A stretch of DNA of 64,000 nt from Oscillospiraceae bacterium. GTDB taxonomy: Bacteria > Bacillota > Clostridia > Oscillospirales > Acutalibacteraceae. Positions within the stretch are counted from its first letter, which is position 1; every line of letters begins with the position of its first letter. The stretch covers positions 1-64,000 of the forward strand of contig CADARP010000013.1 in NCBI GenBank assembly GCA_902790325.1. The letters are read 5' to 3'. The position numbers and the translations under genes are program-made. Positions 37,384 to 46,230 of this stretch are shown here, in pieces. Under the pieces are notes generated by a model. It was not told the origin of the DNA and searched no databases. It worked only from the letters and a program-made list of their open reading frames with translations.

Positions 37384-37632
37384 ATGGCAATTCGTATCAA
37401 AGCACATATCGTGCAGAAGAGAAAAGTCCAAAAAAAAATCGACACGCCGTTCATTCGACTTGACGCTTTTTTAAAACTGTGTGACGCGGTGCAGACCGGC
37501 GGTCATGCAAAGCTTGTGATCCAAAACGAAGAAGTACGCGTGAACGGAGAAATATGTACGCAGCGCGGAAAAAAACTGCATGTCGGCGACGTTGCGGAAT
37601 TTGAAAACGTGTTATATGAAGTAACGGATTAA
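37384..37632 (+). CDS. yaaA: S4-domain RNA-binding protein YaaA
   Basis: An 82-residue protein consisting of one S4 domain: RLDAFLKLCDAVQTGGHAK, then VRVNGEICTQRGKKLHVGD. It sits between dnaN and recF as in Bacillus, where the homologue is called YaaA (RlbA) and affects ribosome maturation. There is a 1-bp gap after dnaN, so translation is likely coupled. The extra basic N-terminus is short. Confidence 0.9.
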   Translation: MAIRIKAHIVQKRKVQKKIDTPFIRLDAFLKLCDAVQTGGHAKLVIQNEEVRVNGEICTQRGKKLHVGDVAEFENVLYEVTD

Positions 37633-37639
37633 CTCTGAA

Positions 37640-38737
37640 ATGATCATTACCGGTTACCGAGCGGAGCACTTCCGCAATCTCAAACACATCGAGCTGTTTC
37701 CCGATTCCGGCGTTAACGTCATTTTCGGTGAGAACGGTCAGGGAAAAACGAATATTATCGAAAGCATCTGGATGTTCACCGGATGTCACAGCTTCCGTAC
37801 GCATAAGGCTGCGGAGCTGATCGAAAAAGGAAAAAGGGAAGCGAAAGTTTCCCTTTCTTTTACGGCGCACGGCATGGAGAATGATGCTGTGCTTTCTTTG
37901 CAGCAGAAACGTGAATTTATTCTGAACGGCGCCGTAAAACAATCTCCGCGCTCTTTTCTCGGTGAATTCCAGAGCGTTGTTTTTTCTCCGACAACTCTGT
38001 TGATCGTGCAGGACGCGCCGTCGGAACGGCGTAGGTTTCTCGATATTGCGATCAGCATGATCCGTCCTGCTTATTCGACGCATCTGCTTAAGTATACAAA
38101 GATTCTTGCGAATCGCAACGCATTGCTCAAGCAAATTTCGATCGGCGCTGCACAGGAAGAGTATCTGGATGCGTGGGACGAACAGCTTGCACGATGCGGC
38201 GCGCATCTGACGCTGTACCGTATGCAGTATGTCGAAGAAGCTGCTCGGATCGCTGTGGAGATATACAGAGAGATTTCCGGCGGCAAAGAAGAACTGCGAT
38301 TGGAATATCAGCAGAGCAGCAACAGTTTTTCTGTCGATGAATATGAGCTGACGGAAAACTTATATATTGCGCTGCAAAAAAACCGGGAAGGCGACATTCG
38401 CCGTATACAGACGAGCGTCGGTCCGCATAAGGATGATCTGTTCATTCAGGTGGACGGTCTTTCCGCTCGCAGCTATGCGTCGCAGGGACAGCAGCGCAGC
38501 GCGGCGCTTGCGCTCAAACTTGCCGAAGCATATATGATCAAAGACGTGTCCGGCGAGTATCCCGTAATCCTGCTCGACGACGTGATGAGCGAACTGGATA
38601 ACAGCCGTCAGAATCTTTTACTGGAGTACCTGAAAAACTGGCAGGTGTTTCTGACCTGTTGCGATACGTCGCACATTACGCGTCTGCACAGTTTCAAGAC
38701 GTTTCATATCGAAAACGGCACGTGTGTGGGAGATTGA
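37640..38737 (+). CDS. recF: DNA replication and repair protein RecF
   Basis: A 365-residue SMC-like ATPase. Walker A is FGENGQGKTNIIE (about 31-43), the signature region is SQGQQRSAALALKLAEA, and Walker B with D-loop is VILLDDVMSELD. It recognises gapped DNA and, with RecO and RecR, loads RecA. It overlaps the remB leader closely. The dnaN-yaaA-recF order is conserved in Firmicutes and supports an origin-proximal position. Confidence 0.97.
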   Translation: MIITGYRAEHFRNLKHIELFPDSGVNVIFGENGQGKTNIIESIWMFTGCHSFRTHKAAELIEKGKREAKVSLSFTAHGMENDAVLSLQQKREFILNGAVKQSPRSFLGEFQSVVFSPTTLLIVQDAPSERRRFLDIAISMIRPAYSTHLLKYTKILANRNALLKQISIGAAQEEYLDAWDEQLARCGAHLTLYRMQYVEEAARIAVEIYREISGGKEELRLEYQQSSNSFSVDEYELTENLYIALQKNREGDIRRIQTSVGPHKDDLFIQVDGLSARSYASQGQQRSAALALKLAEAYMIKDVSGEYPVILLDDVMSELDNSRQNLLLEYLKNWQVFLTCCDTSHITRLHSFKTFHIENGTCVGD

Positions 38738-38738
38738 T

Positions 38739-39005
38739 ATGTACATATATCTTGGACAGGATAAAGTCGTCAGGTATAAGGAAATTATCGGGATCTTTGA
38801 TCTTGATAACACGACCGTTTCAAAGACGACGCGTGAAATGCTGCATAAAGCCGAGCAGCGCGGCGACGCCGTAACGATTGCGGGCGACCTGCCGAAATCG
38901 TATGTTGTCTGTTCCGAAGAAAAGGGCAGACAAAGGATTTACATTTCACCTGTTACGCCGTCGACGCTGCAAAGGCGCATACGAAAGAGAAATGTCGGAT
39001 CGTAA
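38739..39005 (+). CDS. remB: RemB-type regulator (DUF370)
   Basis: An 88-residue protein beginning MYIYLGQDKVVRYKEIIGIF and containing FDLDNTTVSKTTREML, the DUF370/RemB pattern. In Bacillus the homologous gene (yaaB/remB) is likewise just after recF, and its paralogue RemA is a DNA-binding activator of matrix genes. Here it starts 1 bp after the recF stop. In Bacillus gyrB follows; here mnmG does. Confidence 0.9.
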   Translation: MYIYLGQDKVVRYKEIIGIFDLDNTTVSKTTREMLHKAEQRGDAVTIAGDLPKSYVVCSEEKGRQRIYISPVTPSTLQRRIRKRNVGS

Positions 39006-39026
39006 TTCTATGTTGGAGTGATCGGG

Positions 39027-40898
39027 TTGGAGTATTTTGCAAAACACTATGACGTCGCGGTTATCGGCGCCGGACACGCCGGTATTGAAGCGGCGCTTGC
39101 GTCTGCGCGGCTCGGGTGCCAGACAGCGGTGTTTACCATCAACCTCGACTGGATCGGCAACATGGCATGCAACCCGTCCGTTGGCGGCACATCAAAGGGA
39201 CATTTGGTGCGTGAGATCGACGCTCTCGGCGGCGAAATGGGAAAAGCGGCCGATCATACGACACTGCAAAGCCGCATGCTCAATCTCGGCAAAGGTCCCG
39301 CTGTGCATTCATTGCGCGCGCAGGTCGACCGCCGCGCATACAGCGCATACATGAAACATGCGCTGGAAAAGCAGAATAATCTTGAGCTGCGACAGGCGGA
39401 AATCGTTGATCTGCAAAAGAATGCGGACGGATACTGGGAGATGCACACCTCGCTTGAGGCAATCTACACCGCGCAGTGTGTGATCCTTGCTACCGGAACA
39501 TTTCTCGCGGGAAAGGTTTACGTCGGCGACGTTTCCTACGACAGCGGGCCGGACGGAATGTTTCCCGCCGTGCGTTTGGCACAGGCGCTGAAGAAGCTCG
39601 GCGTTGAAACGCGCCGATTCAAGACAGGCACGCCGTCGCGCGTCAATCGCCGCAGCGTTGATTTTTCTAAATTAGAACGACAGGACGGCGACACAAAGAT
39701 TGTGCCGTTCTCTTTTGATTCTGATGAAGAAGTAAAAAACAAAATTCCTTGTTATATAACTTATACAAGTGAAGAAACCAAACATATAATTCTAAATAAT
39801 CTCCATAGATCACCTTTGTACGGCGGTAAGATCGACGGCGTCGGTCCGCGATACTGTCCGAGTATCGAGGACAAAATCGTCCGATTTGCAGAGAAGGAAC
39901 GCCACCAGGTATTCATTGAACCGTGCGGCGAAGAGACGGAGGAGCTGTATCTGCAGGGATTGTCGTCTTCTCTTCCGGAGGACGTCCAACTTGCCTTTCT
40001 GCACAGCATTCCTGGTCTGGAACACTGTCAGGTCATGCGCACGGCATATGCGATCGAGTATGACTGCGTCAATGCGCTGACGCTGCGCCCGACGCTGGAA
40101 TTTCTGCATCTGGACGGGCTGTATGGTGCGGGACAGTTCAACGGCTCCAGCGGGTATGAGGAAGCCGCGGCACAAGGTCTTGTGGCCGGTATCAATGCTG
40201 CTAACAAGATATTGGGTAGAAAGCCGTTCATTCTCGACAGAGCAAGCTCCTATATCGGCACACTGATCGACGATCTGGTGACAAAGGGCTGTTCCGACCC
40301 CTACCGCATGATGACGTCTCGTTCCGAGTACCGCCTGCTGCTGCGTCAGGACAACGCAGACCGTCGTCTGACAAAACTCGGATACGAGCTCGGATTGATT
40401 TCACAGGAACGATATGATTTCTTTTTAGAAAAATTAAAACGGATCGAGCAGGAAACGCAGCGTGTGCAGTCCGTGACACTGCCGCCGTCGGACGCGCTGA
40501 ACGATGTACTTGTTTCACGTGGAACATCTGCGCTCACGACAGGCGCAAAGCTTTCAGACCTGCTGCGCAGACCACAGCTCGACTATGACGCGCTGACGCC
40601 GTTCGACACGACTCGACCGGATCTGCCGGCCGAGATATTTGAACAGGTCGAGATCGACGTAAAATACGCAGGGTACATAGCGCGCCAGATGGCACAGGTC
40701 GCCGAGATGCGCCGCCTTGAATGTAAAGCGCTGCCGGAAACGATCGACTACACGAAAATAACAGGATTGCGTTTGGAAGCAATCGAAAAGTTATCCAAGG
40801 TTCGTCCCGAAAATGTGGGACAGGCGTCCCGCATATCCGGCGTCAGCCCGGCTGACGTCACGGTTCTGCTGATCTATCTGGAGAAGAATAAGCTATGA
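39027..40898 (+). CDS. mnmG: tRNA uridine-5-carboxymethylaminomethyl(34) synthesis enzyme MnmG
   Basis: A 623-residue FAD enzyme. The dinucleotide motif VIGAGHAGIEAALASARLG is near the start, followed by NPSVGGTSKGHLVREIDALGG, and the C-terminal LRPTLEF, GQFNGSSGYEEAAAQGL and YRLLLRQDNADRRLT blocks. With MnmE it modifies U34 of several tRNAs. I favour TTG 39027 as start because TTGGAGTG lies 6-11 bp upstream; GTG 39018 is the alternative. A parS-like site lies inside the gene at 40511. Confidence 0.96.
   Translation: MEYFAKHYDVAVIGAGHAGIEAALASARLGCQTAVFTINLDWIGNMACNPSVGGTSKGHLVREIDALGGEMGKAADHTTLQSRMLNLGKGPAVHSLRAQVDRRAYSAYMKHALEKQNNLELRQAEIVDLQKNADGYWEMHTSLEAIYTAQCVILATGTFLAGKVYVGDVSYDSGPDGMFPAVRLAQALKKLGVETRRFKTGTPSRVNRRSVDFSKLERQDGDTKIVPFSFDSDEEVKNKIPCYITYTSEETKHIILNNLHRSPLYGGKIDGVGPRYCPSIEDKIVRFAEKERHQVFIEPCGEETEELYLQGLSSSLPEDVQLAFLHSIPGLEHCQVMRTAYAIEYDCVNALTLRPTLEFLHLDGLYGAGQFNGSSGYEEAAAQGLVAGINAANKILGRKPFILDRASSYIGTLIDDLVTKGCSDPYRMMTSRSEYRLLLRQDNADRRLTKLGYELGLISQERYDFFLEKLKRIEQETQRVQSVTLPPSDALNDVLVSRGTSALTTGAKLSDLLRRPQLDYDALTPFDTTRPDLPAEIFEQVEIDVKYAGYIARQMAQVAEMRRLECKALPETIDYTKITGLRLEAIEKLSKVRPENVGQASRISGVSPADVTVLLIYLEKNKL
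40511..40526. promoter_or_regulatory. parS: parS site inside mnmG
   Basis: TGTTTCACGTGGAACA differs at one base from the Bacillus parS consensus TGTTTCACGTGAAACA. Confidence 0.8.
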
Positions 40899-41608
40899 TC
40901 GACCGAAACTTACTGCAAACCGAAGCAGCCGCATTTGATGTCAAGACGGATGAAACCGCGCTCGAGCGCATCGACTGCTACTCCGAGGAACTGGTTCGCG
41001 TCAACAAATATCTGAATCTGACTGCGATCACGGAACCGACGGAGGTGCTGTATAAGCACTGGCTCGACAGTCTGACCGTGCTGCGCTATGTAAAACCGAA
41101 AAGCGGCGCCAAATGCATGGACGTCGGAACGGGCGCGGGTTTTCCCGGCGCTGCGCTTCTGATCGCACGTCCGGACCTGCAGATGACGCTGCTTGACAGC
41201 ACGCGCAAGAAACTGACGTTTATCGCCGAGACTCTGGATAAGATCGGCTTGTCTGCCGAGATCCTGCACCAGCGCGCAGAGGAGGCTGGTCGGATGCCGG
41301 CATACAGGGAACAGTTCGATCTGGTCACCGCGCGTGCCGTTGCCGCGCTGCGGGAATTGTGCGAATACTGTCTGCCGTTTGTGAAAATCGGCGGCACATT
41401 TGCCGCAATGAAATCCGTTCGCAGCGACGAGGAGATCGTACAGGCACAGAAAGCAATGCATCTGCTGGGCGGACAGATCGAATCCGTTGAGACATGTACG
41501 CTGCCGTATGCCGGAGAGCGAACCTTGATCCTGATAAAAAAGTGTTCGCAAACTCCGTCAAAATACCCGCGTCCTTCGGCAAAAATTGCAAAGCAGCCGC
41601 TGATATAA
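40895..41608 (+). CDS. rsmG: 16S rRNA (guanine(527)-N7)-methyltransferase RsmG
   Basis: A 237-residue SAM enzyme: KYLNLTAITEPTEVLYKHWLDSL, then motif I DVGTGAGFPGAALLIARP and LLDSTRKKLTFI. It methylates G527 of 16S rRNA; loss gives low-level streptomycin resistance in other bacteria. It overlaps mnmG by ATGA, and mnmG-rsmG-noc-parA-parB is the standard Firmicute order. The C-terminal 25 residues beyond the Rossmann fold are a basic extension. Confidence 0.96.
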   Translation: MIDRNLLQTEAAAFDVKTDETALERIDCYSEELVRVNKYLNLTAITEPTEVLYKHWLDSLTVLRYVKPKSGAKCMDVGTGAGFPGAALLIARPDLQMTLLDSTRKKLTFIAETLDKIGLSAEILHQRAEEAGRMPAYREQFDLVTARAVAALRELCEYCLPFVKIGGTFAAMKSVRSDEEIVQAQKAMHLLGGQIESVETCTLPYAGERTLILIKKCSQTPSKYPRPSAKIAKQPLI

Positions 41609-41614
41609 TGAATC

Positions 41615-41654
41615 AAAAACCGTTTATCTGTCGAAAGCAGACGAACGGTTTTTC
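41615..41654 (+). terminator. Terminator between rsmG and noc
   Basis: AAAAACCGTT ... AACGGTTTTT stem-loop right after rsmG. Confidence 0.75.
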
Positions 41655-41683
41655 TTGATTTATAAGGGATTGCGTGCTATGCT
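41655..41683 (+). promoter_or_regulatory. Promoter for noc
   Basis: TTGATT at 41655-41660, 17-bp spacer, TATGCT at 41678-41683. Confidence 0.6.
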
Positions 41684-41718
41684 TGTCTTGTCGGAACGGA
41701 CAAGGAACGGAGGCGGCG

Positions 41719-42546
41719 ATGCAGAACAAGATCAAGACAGCCGGACATGTACTGCTGATCCCGCAGGAGGATATTCTGCCGAATCGCAGCCAGCCTCGCA
41801 GGCAGTTTGATGCGGACGCTTTGGAGGGTCTGGCGGAAAGCATTCGTCAGAACGGCGTACTGCAGCCGCTTATTGTGCGGCGTATGGTAAACGGAACGTA
41901 TGAACTGATTGCTGGAGAACGGCGGCTGCGTGCCGCCCGTCTGGCCGGGATACGCCGCGTGCCGTGCATCGTGATGGACGTCTCGGACGAAAGATCTGCC
42001 GTCTTTGCGCTTCTGGAAAACATGCAGCGTCAGGATCTCGGGTTCTTTGAGGAGGCCGAAGCACTGTCACGGATCATGCAGCAGTACGATTTGACGCAGG
42101 AAGATATCGCGGTGCGCATCGGCAAAGCGCCTTCCACGATCTCCAACAAGCTCCGATTGCTGCGTTTGCCCGAAGATGTGCGGCACATAATCATCCGATC
42201 AAACCTGACCGAGCGTCACGCACGCGCTCTGCTGAAGCTCGATTCGGCGGACAGTATACGGCAGGCGCTGACGCAGATCATCCGCGCCAACATGAATGTC
42301 GCGCAGACCGACGCGTATATCACGCAGCTTTTGCAGCCGCCGGAACCGCCGCACAGACAGCCGTTGATACTTTTCAAAGACGTGCGCTTGTTCGTCAACA
42401 CACTGACCCATGCTGTGGACACGATGCGGCGAGCGGGAATCGAAGTAGAGGCTGTTAAGACCGAGACAGAAGACACGATCGAATACGTCGTCCGTATTCC
42501 GAAAACCGCGGCGCATACGGTGCGCAAAACACGTTTCGACGCCTGA
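41719..42546 (+). CDS. noc: Nucleoid occlusion-type ParB-family protein Noc
   Basis: A 275-residue ParB/Noc protein. The N-terminus is short; ILPNRSQPRRQFDADALEGL is box I, ELIAGERRLRAARLAG is the CTP-binding GERR box II, and ALLENMQRQDLGFFEEAEAL box III leads to the HTH (LTQEDIAVRIGKAPSTISNK). Noc was preferred over ParB because it lies between rsmG and parA and a second family member follows parA. Noc binds its own sites and blocks division over the nucleoid. No Noc-binding site (ATTTCCCGGGAAAT type) was spotted in the window. Confidence 0.85.
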   Translation: MQNKIKTAGHVLLIPQEDILPNRSQPRRQFDADALEGLAESIRQNGVLQPLIVRRMVNGTYELIAGERRLRAARLAGIRRVPCIVMDVSDERSAVFALLENMQRQDLGFFEEAEALSRIMQQYDLTQEDIAVRIGKAPSTISNKLRLLRLPEDVRHIIIRSNLTERHARALLKLDSADSIRQALTQIIRANMNVAQTDAYITQLLQPPEPPHRQPLILFKDVRLFVNTLTHAVDTMRRAGIEVEAVKTETEDTIEYVVRIPKTAAHTVRKTRFDA

Positions 42547-42630
42547 CAGTACCGACCCAATCCAACCATATCTTTCTCTTTCACACCCCACATCCGGCGG
42601 AAGGGCAGACCGAAAGGTCTGCTCTTTCGC

Positions 42631-42646
42631 CGTTTCACGTGAAACA
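42631..42646. promoter_or_regulatory. parS: parS site upstream of parA
   Basis: CGTTTCACGTGAAACA matches the parS consensus at 15 of 16 bases, with the full GTTTCACGTGAAAC palindrome. It lies 12 bp upstream of the parA -35. Confidence 0.92.
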
Positions 42647-42657
42647 TGTATTTTTCA

Positions 42658-42686
42658 TTGCAATCCGGCGTTTCCTATGGTATAAT
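42658..42686 (+). promoter_or_regulatory. Promoter for parAB
   Basis: TTGCAA at 42658-42663, 17-bp spacer, TATAAT at 42681-42686. The adjacent parS suggests ParB-mediated autoregulation. Confidence 0.75.
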
Positions 42687-42752
42687 AAAAAAGTTAAAAC
42701 GCGAACGGGGCGCGGCCGCGATGATGTGCCTTCGCCTTAAGGAGCATGTGCT

Positions 42753-43529
42753 ATGGGAAAGATTGTTGCAATCGTAAATCAAAAAGGCGGCGTGGGCAAA
42801 ACCACGTCCGCGGTTAATCTCGCCGCAGCAGTCGGCGCGGCAGGATATAAGGTCCTGCTTGTGGATATTGATCCGCAGGGAAACGCGACAAGCGGCTTCG
42901 GCGTCAACAAACGAACGCTCAAGCAGTCGGTCTATGACTGCATTATCAACGGTGTGCCGGCTGCGGACGTGATTCAAAAAACAAACTGCAAAAATGTCTG
43001 GCTGCTGCCGTCCAGCATGAATCTTGCGGGCGCGGAGCTGGAACTGATCGAAGAATCACGCCGGGAAACGAAACTGCGTACCGTTTTGGCGACGTCGAGA
43101 GAGCAGTATGATTTTATCTTTATGGACTGCCCGCCGTCGCTGGGGCTTATAACACTCAACGCGCTGTGTGCCGCCGATACGCTTCTCGTCCCGATCCAGT
43201 GCGAATTTTATGCGCTGGAAGGACTGTCGCAGTTGATGGCGACCGTGCGCCAGGTCAAGCGGCTGTACAATACGATGCTCGATATCGAGGGCGTTCTGCT
43301 GACGATGTATGACGGGCGGCTGAATCTGACACAGCAGGTTGTAGAGGAAGTCAAAAAATTCTTCCCGAAAAAGGTCTACGCAACGCCCATTCCGCGTACC
43401 GTACGCTTGTCGGAGGCGCCGAGTTTCGGACAGCCGGTGATGTATTACGACAAGCATTCCAAGGGTACGACCGCATACAATGATCTGGCCGCTGAGTTTT
43501 TGGCGGCAAACGGAAAGAAGGTGCTTTGA
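42753..43529 (+). CDS. parA: Chromosome partitioning ATPase ParA (Soj)
   Basis: A 258-residue deviant-Walker ATPase: KGGVGKTTSAVNLAAAVG is Walker A' with the signature Lys, DIDPQGNAT is motif A', and FIFMDCPPSLGLIT is Walker B. There is no N-terminal DNA-binding extension, so it is the short chromosomal Soj type. It partners with ParB on parS, separating origins and regulating DnaA. It starts with an AAGGAG site and is followed directly by parB. Confidence 0.97.
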   Translation: MGKIVAIVNQKGGVGKTTSAVNLAAAVGAAGYKVLLVDIDPQGNATSGFGVNKRTLKQSVYDCIINGVPAADVIQKTNCKNVWLLPSSMNLAGAELELIEESRRETKLRTVLATSREQYDFIFMDCPPSLGLITLNALCAADTLLVPIQCEFYALEGLSQLMATVRQVKRLYNTMLDIEGVLLTMYDGRLNLTQQVVEEVKKFFPKKVYATPIPRTVRLSEAPSFGQPVMYYDKHSKGTTAYNDLAAEFLAANGKKVL

Positions 43530-43530
43530 T

Positions 43531-44397
43531 TTGGCGGCAAAAAAAGGCGGACTCGGCAAGGGTCTGGACGCGCTGCTGATGGACAATGCCGTGGAGGAGA
43601 TCAGTCCGACCAGCGCGGTGAAACTGAAAATAATGGATATTGAGCCGAATCGGGAGCAGCCGCGCAAAGATTTTGCGGAAGATTCGCTCGCGGAATTGGC
43701 GGACAGCATCGAGAAATACGGTGTTCTGCAGCCGCTGCTCGTGCGCCCGTATGGTGAAAACAGCTATCAGCTCATTGCCGGCGAACGTCGCTGGCGTGCT
43801 GCGCGGCTGGCAGGCCTGACCGAAGTGCCGGTCGTCATCCGTGAAATGACCGATGAAGAAGCGGCCGCGCTGTCATTGATCGAAAATCTGCAGCGCGAAG
43901 ACCTGAATCCTGTCGAAGAAGCGCTCGGATTCCGGAAGCTGATGGATGATTTCTCCCTGACACAGGAGGAAGCAGCCGAAAAAGTAGGCAAGTCCCGCCC
44001 TGCGGTCGCCAACGCGATGCGTTTGCTCAAACTGCCGGCAGAAGTGCTCGACATGGTACGCACCGGCAAGATCTCTGCCGGACATGCCCGCGCGCTGCTG
44101 GCATTCCCGACCGAGGCGCAGATGCTGGAAACGGCTGATCTGATCGTGAAAAAAGGGATTTCCGTGCGTGAGACGGAGCGTTTGGCGAAAAAAGCATCCA
44201 AAACAAAAAAAGAAGCGCCGACAGCCGCACGGCGTGTACCGTACTATGAGCAGATCGAGCTGACTCTGACGGAAGCACTGTGTCGGAAAGTGCGCATTCA
44301 AAACGGCAAAAATGACACGGGAACACTGGAGATCGCCTTCAACAGCAAAGAAGATTTGGAGCGGATCGCAAATGCGCTGCACAGTCTGGAAGAATAA
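43531..44397 (+). CDS. parB: Chromosome partitioning protein ParB (Spo0J)
   Basis: A 288-residue CTPase clamp: GGLGKGLDALL at the start, a ParB/Srx domain with YQLIAGERRWRAARLAGL, then LIENLQREDLNPVEEALGFR and the HTH (SLTQEEAAEKVGKSRPAVAN). The likely start is TTG 43531, one base after the parA stop, with GAAGGTG upstream; longer frames overlap parA. It loads on parS and recruits SMC. Both this and Noc are kept, as in Bacillus. Confidence 0.96.
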   Translation: MAAKKGGLGKGLDALLMDNAVEEISPTSAVKLKIMDIEPNREQPRKDFAEDSLAELADSIEKYGVLQPLLVRPYGENSYQLIAGERRWRAARLAGLTEVPVVIREMTDEEAAALSLIENLQREDLNPVEEALGFRKLMDDFSLTQEEAAEKVGKSRPAVANAMRLLKLPAEVLDMVRTGKISAGHARALLAFPTEAQMLETADLIVKKGISVRETERLAKKASKTKKEAPTAARRVPYYEQIELTLTEALCRKVRIQNGKNDTGTLEIAFNSKEDLERIANALHSLEE

Positions 44398-45382
44398 GGT
44401 TTTACCGTTTCTGTGTGTATGTCTGCTGCTGTTGTGCTGTGCCTGCGGCAGAACAGAAAAAAATTCCGCGTCGTTTTTCGCGATGGATACGATCATGCAG
44501 ATCACGGCATACGGCGGCACGGACGAAGCGATCGCAGAAGCACGGGAAGCAATCCGGGAACTGGATGTTTTGCTGGACGCGACCGACGCAAAAAGCACAT
44601 TGTCCTTATTGAAAAACGGCGACCTCCTGCCGAAAACGATACGCGAACCGCTGCAGACTGCGCAGATGATTGCCGCCGCGACGGACGGCGCACTCGACGT
44701 TACGCTGTATCCCCTTTCGGATGCATGGGGGTTTTACACCAAAAACTACCGCGTTCCGGCACAGACAGAGCTGCAGATACTTCTTAAAAACCGCGGGAAG
44801 TTTTCCGTGCGGGACGGCAGACTCAGCTGCACAGACGGAACAAAACTGGATCTCGGGTGCGTGGCGAAGGGGTACGCAGCCATGTGCGCCGCAGAAAAGC
44901 TGCGGCAAAACGGTGTGCAAGGCGCCGTATTGTCCCTCGGCGGCAACGTGCAGACGATCGGCCGAAAGCCGGACGGTTCCGACTGGCGTGTCAGTGTCGC
45001 AGACCCGCTGCATCCGGACGGTACGGTTTGCGACCTGTTTGTCGGTGAAACGGCCGTCGTAACTTCCGGCAGTTATCAGCGCAGTTTTACGGAAAACGGC
45101 AAAACATATCATCATATCATTGATCCGGCAACCGGTGCGCCGGCCGAAAGCGGACTGTTGTCCGTGACGGTCGTCTGTGCGGACGGCACGACGGCAGACG
45201 GGTTATCCACCGCGCTGTTCATTATGGGCATGGAGCGCGGCACGGAACTCTGGAAAAGCGGCTCAATCCCGTTTGACGCGCTTTGGATCACGGAAGACGC
45301 CGACGTCTATGTGACGCCCGGACTCGCGGAGCGGATGGAACAGTCGAATGAAACATATAAAAAAGCTATCTGCATCAAATAA
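44372..45382 (+). CDS. apbE: FAD:protein FMN transferase (ApbE) lipoprotein
   Basis: A 336-residue protein with a lipoprotein signal ending LCCAC. ApbE motifs are present: MDTIMQITAYG, the GCVAKGYAA stretch, SLGGNVQTIG, DPATGAPA, and the Mg-binding TTADGLSTALFI. It transfers FMN from FAD onto a Thr of an exported flavoprotein. The start at ATG 44372 overlaps parB by 26 bp, and the next gene overlaps its end by 35 bp, so the cassette appears to ride on the parAB transcript. Confidence 0.93.
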   Translation: MRCTVWKNKVLPFLCVCLLLLCCACGRTEKNSASFFAMDTIMQITAYGGTDEAIAEAREAIRELDVLLDATDAKSTLSLLKNGDLLPKTIREPLQTAQMIAAATDGALDVTLYPLSDAWGFYTKNYRVPAQTELQILLKNRGKFSVRDGRLSCTDGTKLDLGCVAKGYAAMCAAEKLRQNGVQGAVLSLGGNVQTIGRKPDGSDWRVSVADPLHPDGTVCDLFVGETAVVTSGSYQRSFTENGKTYHHIIDPATGAPAESGLLSVTVVCADGTTADGLSTALFIMGMERGTELWKSGSIPFDALWITEDADVYVTPGLAERMEQSNETYKKAICIK

Positions 45383-45722
45383 GCGCTGGATCGCGGTTTT
45401 TGCCGCAGTGATTGTCTGCTGTATTCTATCTATAATTCTAATTAAGAATATAGGAGGCCGGACGGCGGTTATTTATAAGGACGGTCGGGAGATAGCGCGC
45501 ATCGATCTTTCCCGTTTGACGGAAAGCTATACCATCCCGCTGGACGGAAATGTGATCCTGGTCGAGCCGGGCGGTATCCGGATGCAGTCCGCCGACTGTC
45601 CGGATCAGATCTGCGTGCACCAAGGCGTGCTGCACGACACAGGACGTATCGTCTGTCTGCCGAACCGTGTTTTGATCGAAATGCAGCATACGAAAGACGC
45701 GCCGGATGCAAAGGCGGGATGA
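45348..45722 (+). CDS. NusG domain II-containing membrane protein (EetA-like)
   Basis: A 124-residue protein with one N-terminal membrane helix (about 13-32) and an external NusG-II domain ending in SADCPDQICVHQG, the family's diagnostic Cys motif. In Listeria the flavin-based extracellular electron-transfer locus contains such a protein (EetA) beside a Gx-transporter (EetB) and ApbE (FmnB). The same three types are adjacent here. The biochemical role is not settled. It overlaps apbE. Confidence 0.85.
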   Translation: MKHIKKLSASNKRWIAVFAAVIVCCILSIILIKNIGGRTAVIYKDGREIARIDLSRLTESYTIPLDGNVILVEPGGIRMQSADCPDQICVHQGVLHDTGRIVCLPNRVLIEMQHTKDAPDAKAG

Positions 45723-45723
45723 G

Positions 45724-46230
45724 ATGAAAAAGACTAAACGGATCGCACTCGACGCGATGCTTGCGGCTGTCGCGCTGCTGCTGTTCATCGTGGAGGCGCT
45801 TCTCCCGCCGCTGACGTCGATCCCCGGAATCAAAATCGGCCTTGCAAACGCTGTGACGCTTGCTGCCGTTTATTTATGCGGGCGCCGCGACGCTGCGGCG
45901 ATCCTGTTTGTGCGGGTTTGTCTGGGTGCGGTTTTCGCAGGCAATCCTACGACATTTCTATACAGCGCATCCGGAGCGGTACTCTGCCTTGCGGTTACTT
46001 GCGCTGTGTGCCGGCCTCTCAAAAAAACCGTTTGGGTCGTGAGCGTTTTGGGCGCAGTCGCGCATAATATCGGTCAGCTTCTGACCGCAAGCGTGCTGCT
46101 GCAAAGCGCCGCCGTGTTCTGGTACCTGCCGTATCTGCTGATCGCCGCCGTGATCAGCGGCACATTTACGGGGTTATGCGTGCAGTTTCTGCTGCACAGA
46201 CTACAATACAGAAAGGGAGAATCGCAATGA
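45724..46230 (+). CDS. Gx transporter-family membrane protein (EetB-like / heptaprenyl diphosphate synthase component I family)
   Basis: A 168-residue protein with five or six membrane segments. SIPGIKIGLANAVTLAAVY and GAVFAGNPTTFLYSASGA are the family signatures (Pfam Hpre_diP_synt_I), which resemble S components of ECF transporters. Its older annotation as a prenyl-synthase component is doubtful; its constant pairing with NusG-II and ApbE proteins suggests flavin or quinone traffic for extracellular redox chemistry. It overlaps the following subtilase by ATGA. Confidence 0.85.
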   Translation: MKKTKRIALDAMLAAVALLLFIVEALLPPLTSIPGIKIGLANAVTLAAVYLCGRRDAAAILFVRVCLGAVFAGNPTTFLYSASGAVLCLAVTCAVCRPLKKTVWVVSVLGAVAHNIGQLLTASVLLQSAAVFWYLPYLLIAAVISGTFTGLCVQFLLHRLQYRKGESQ

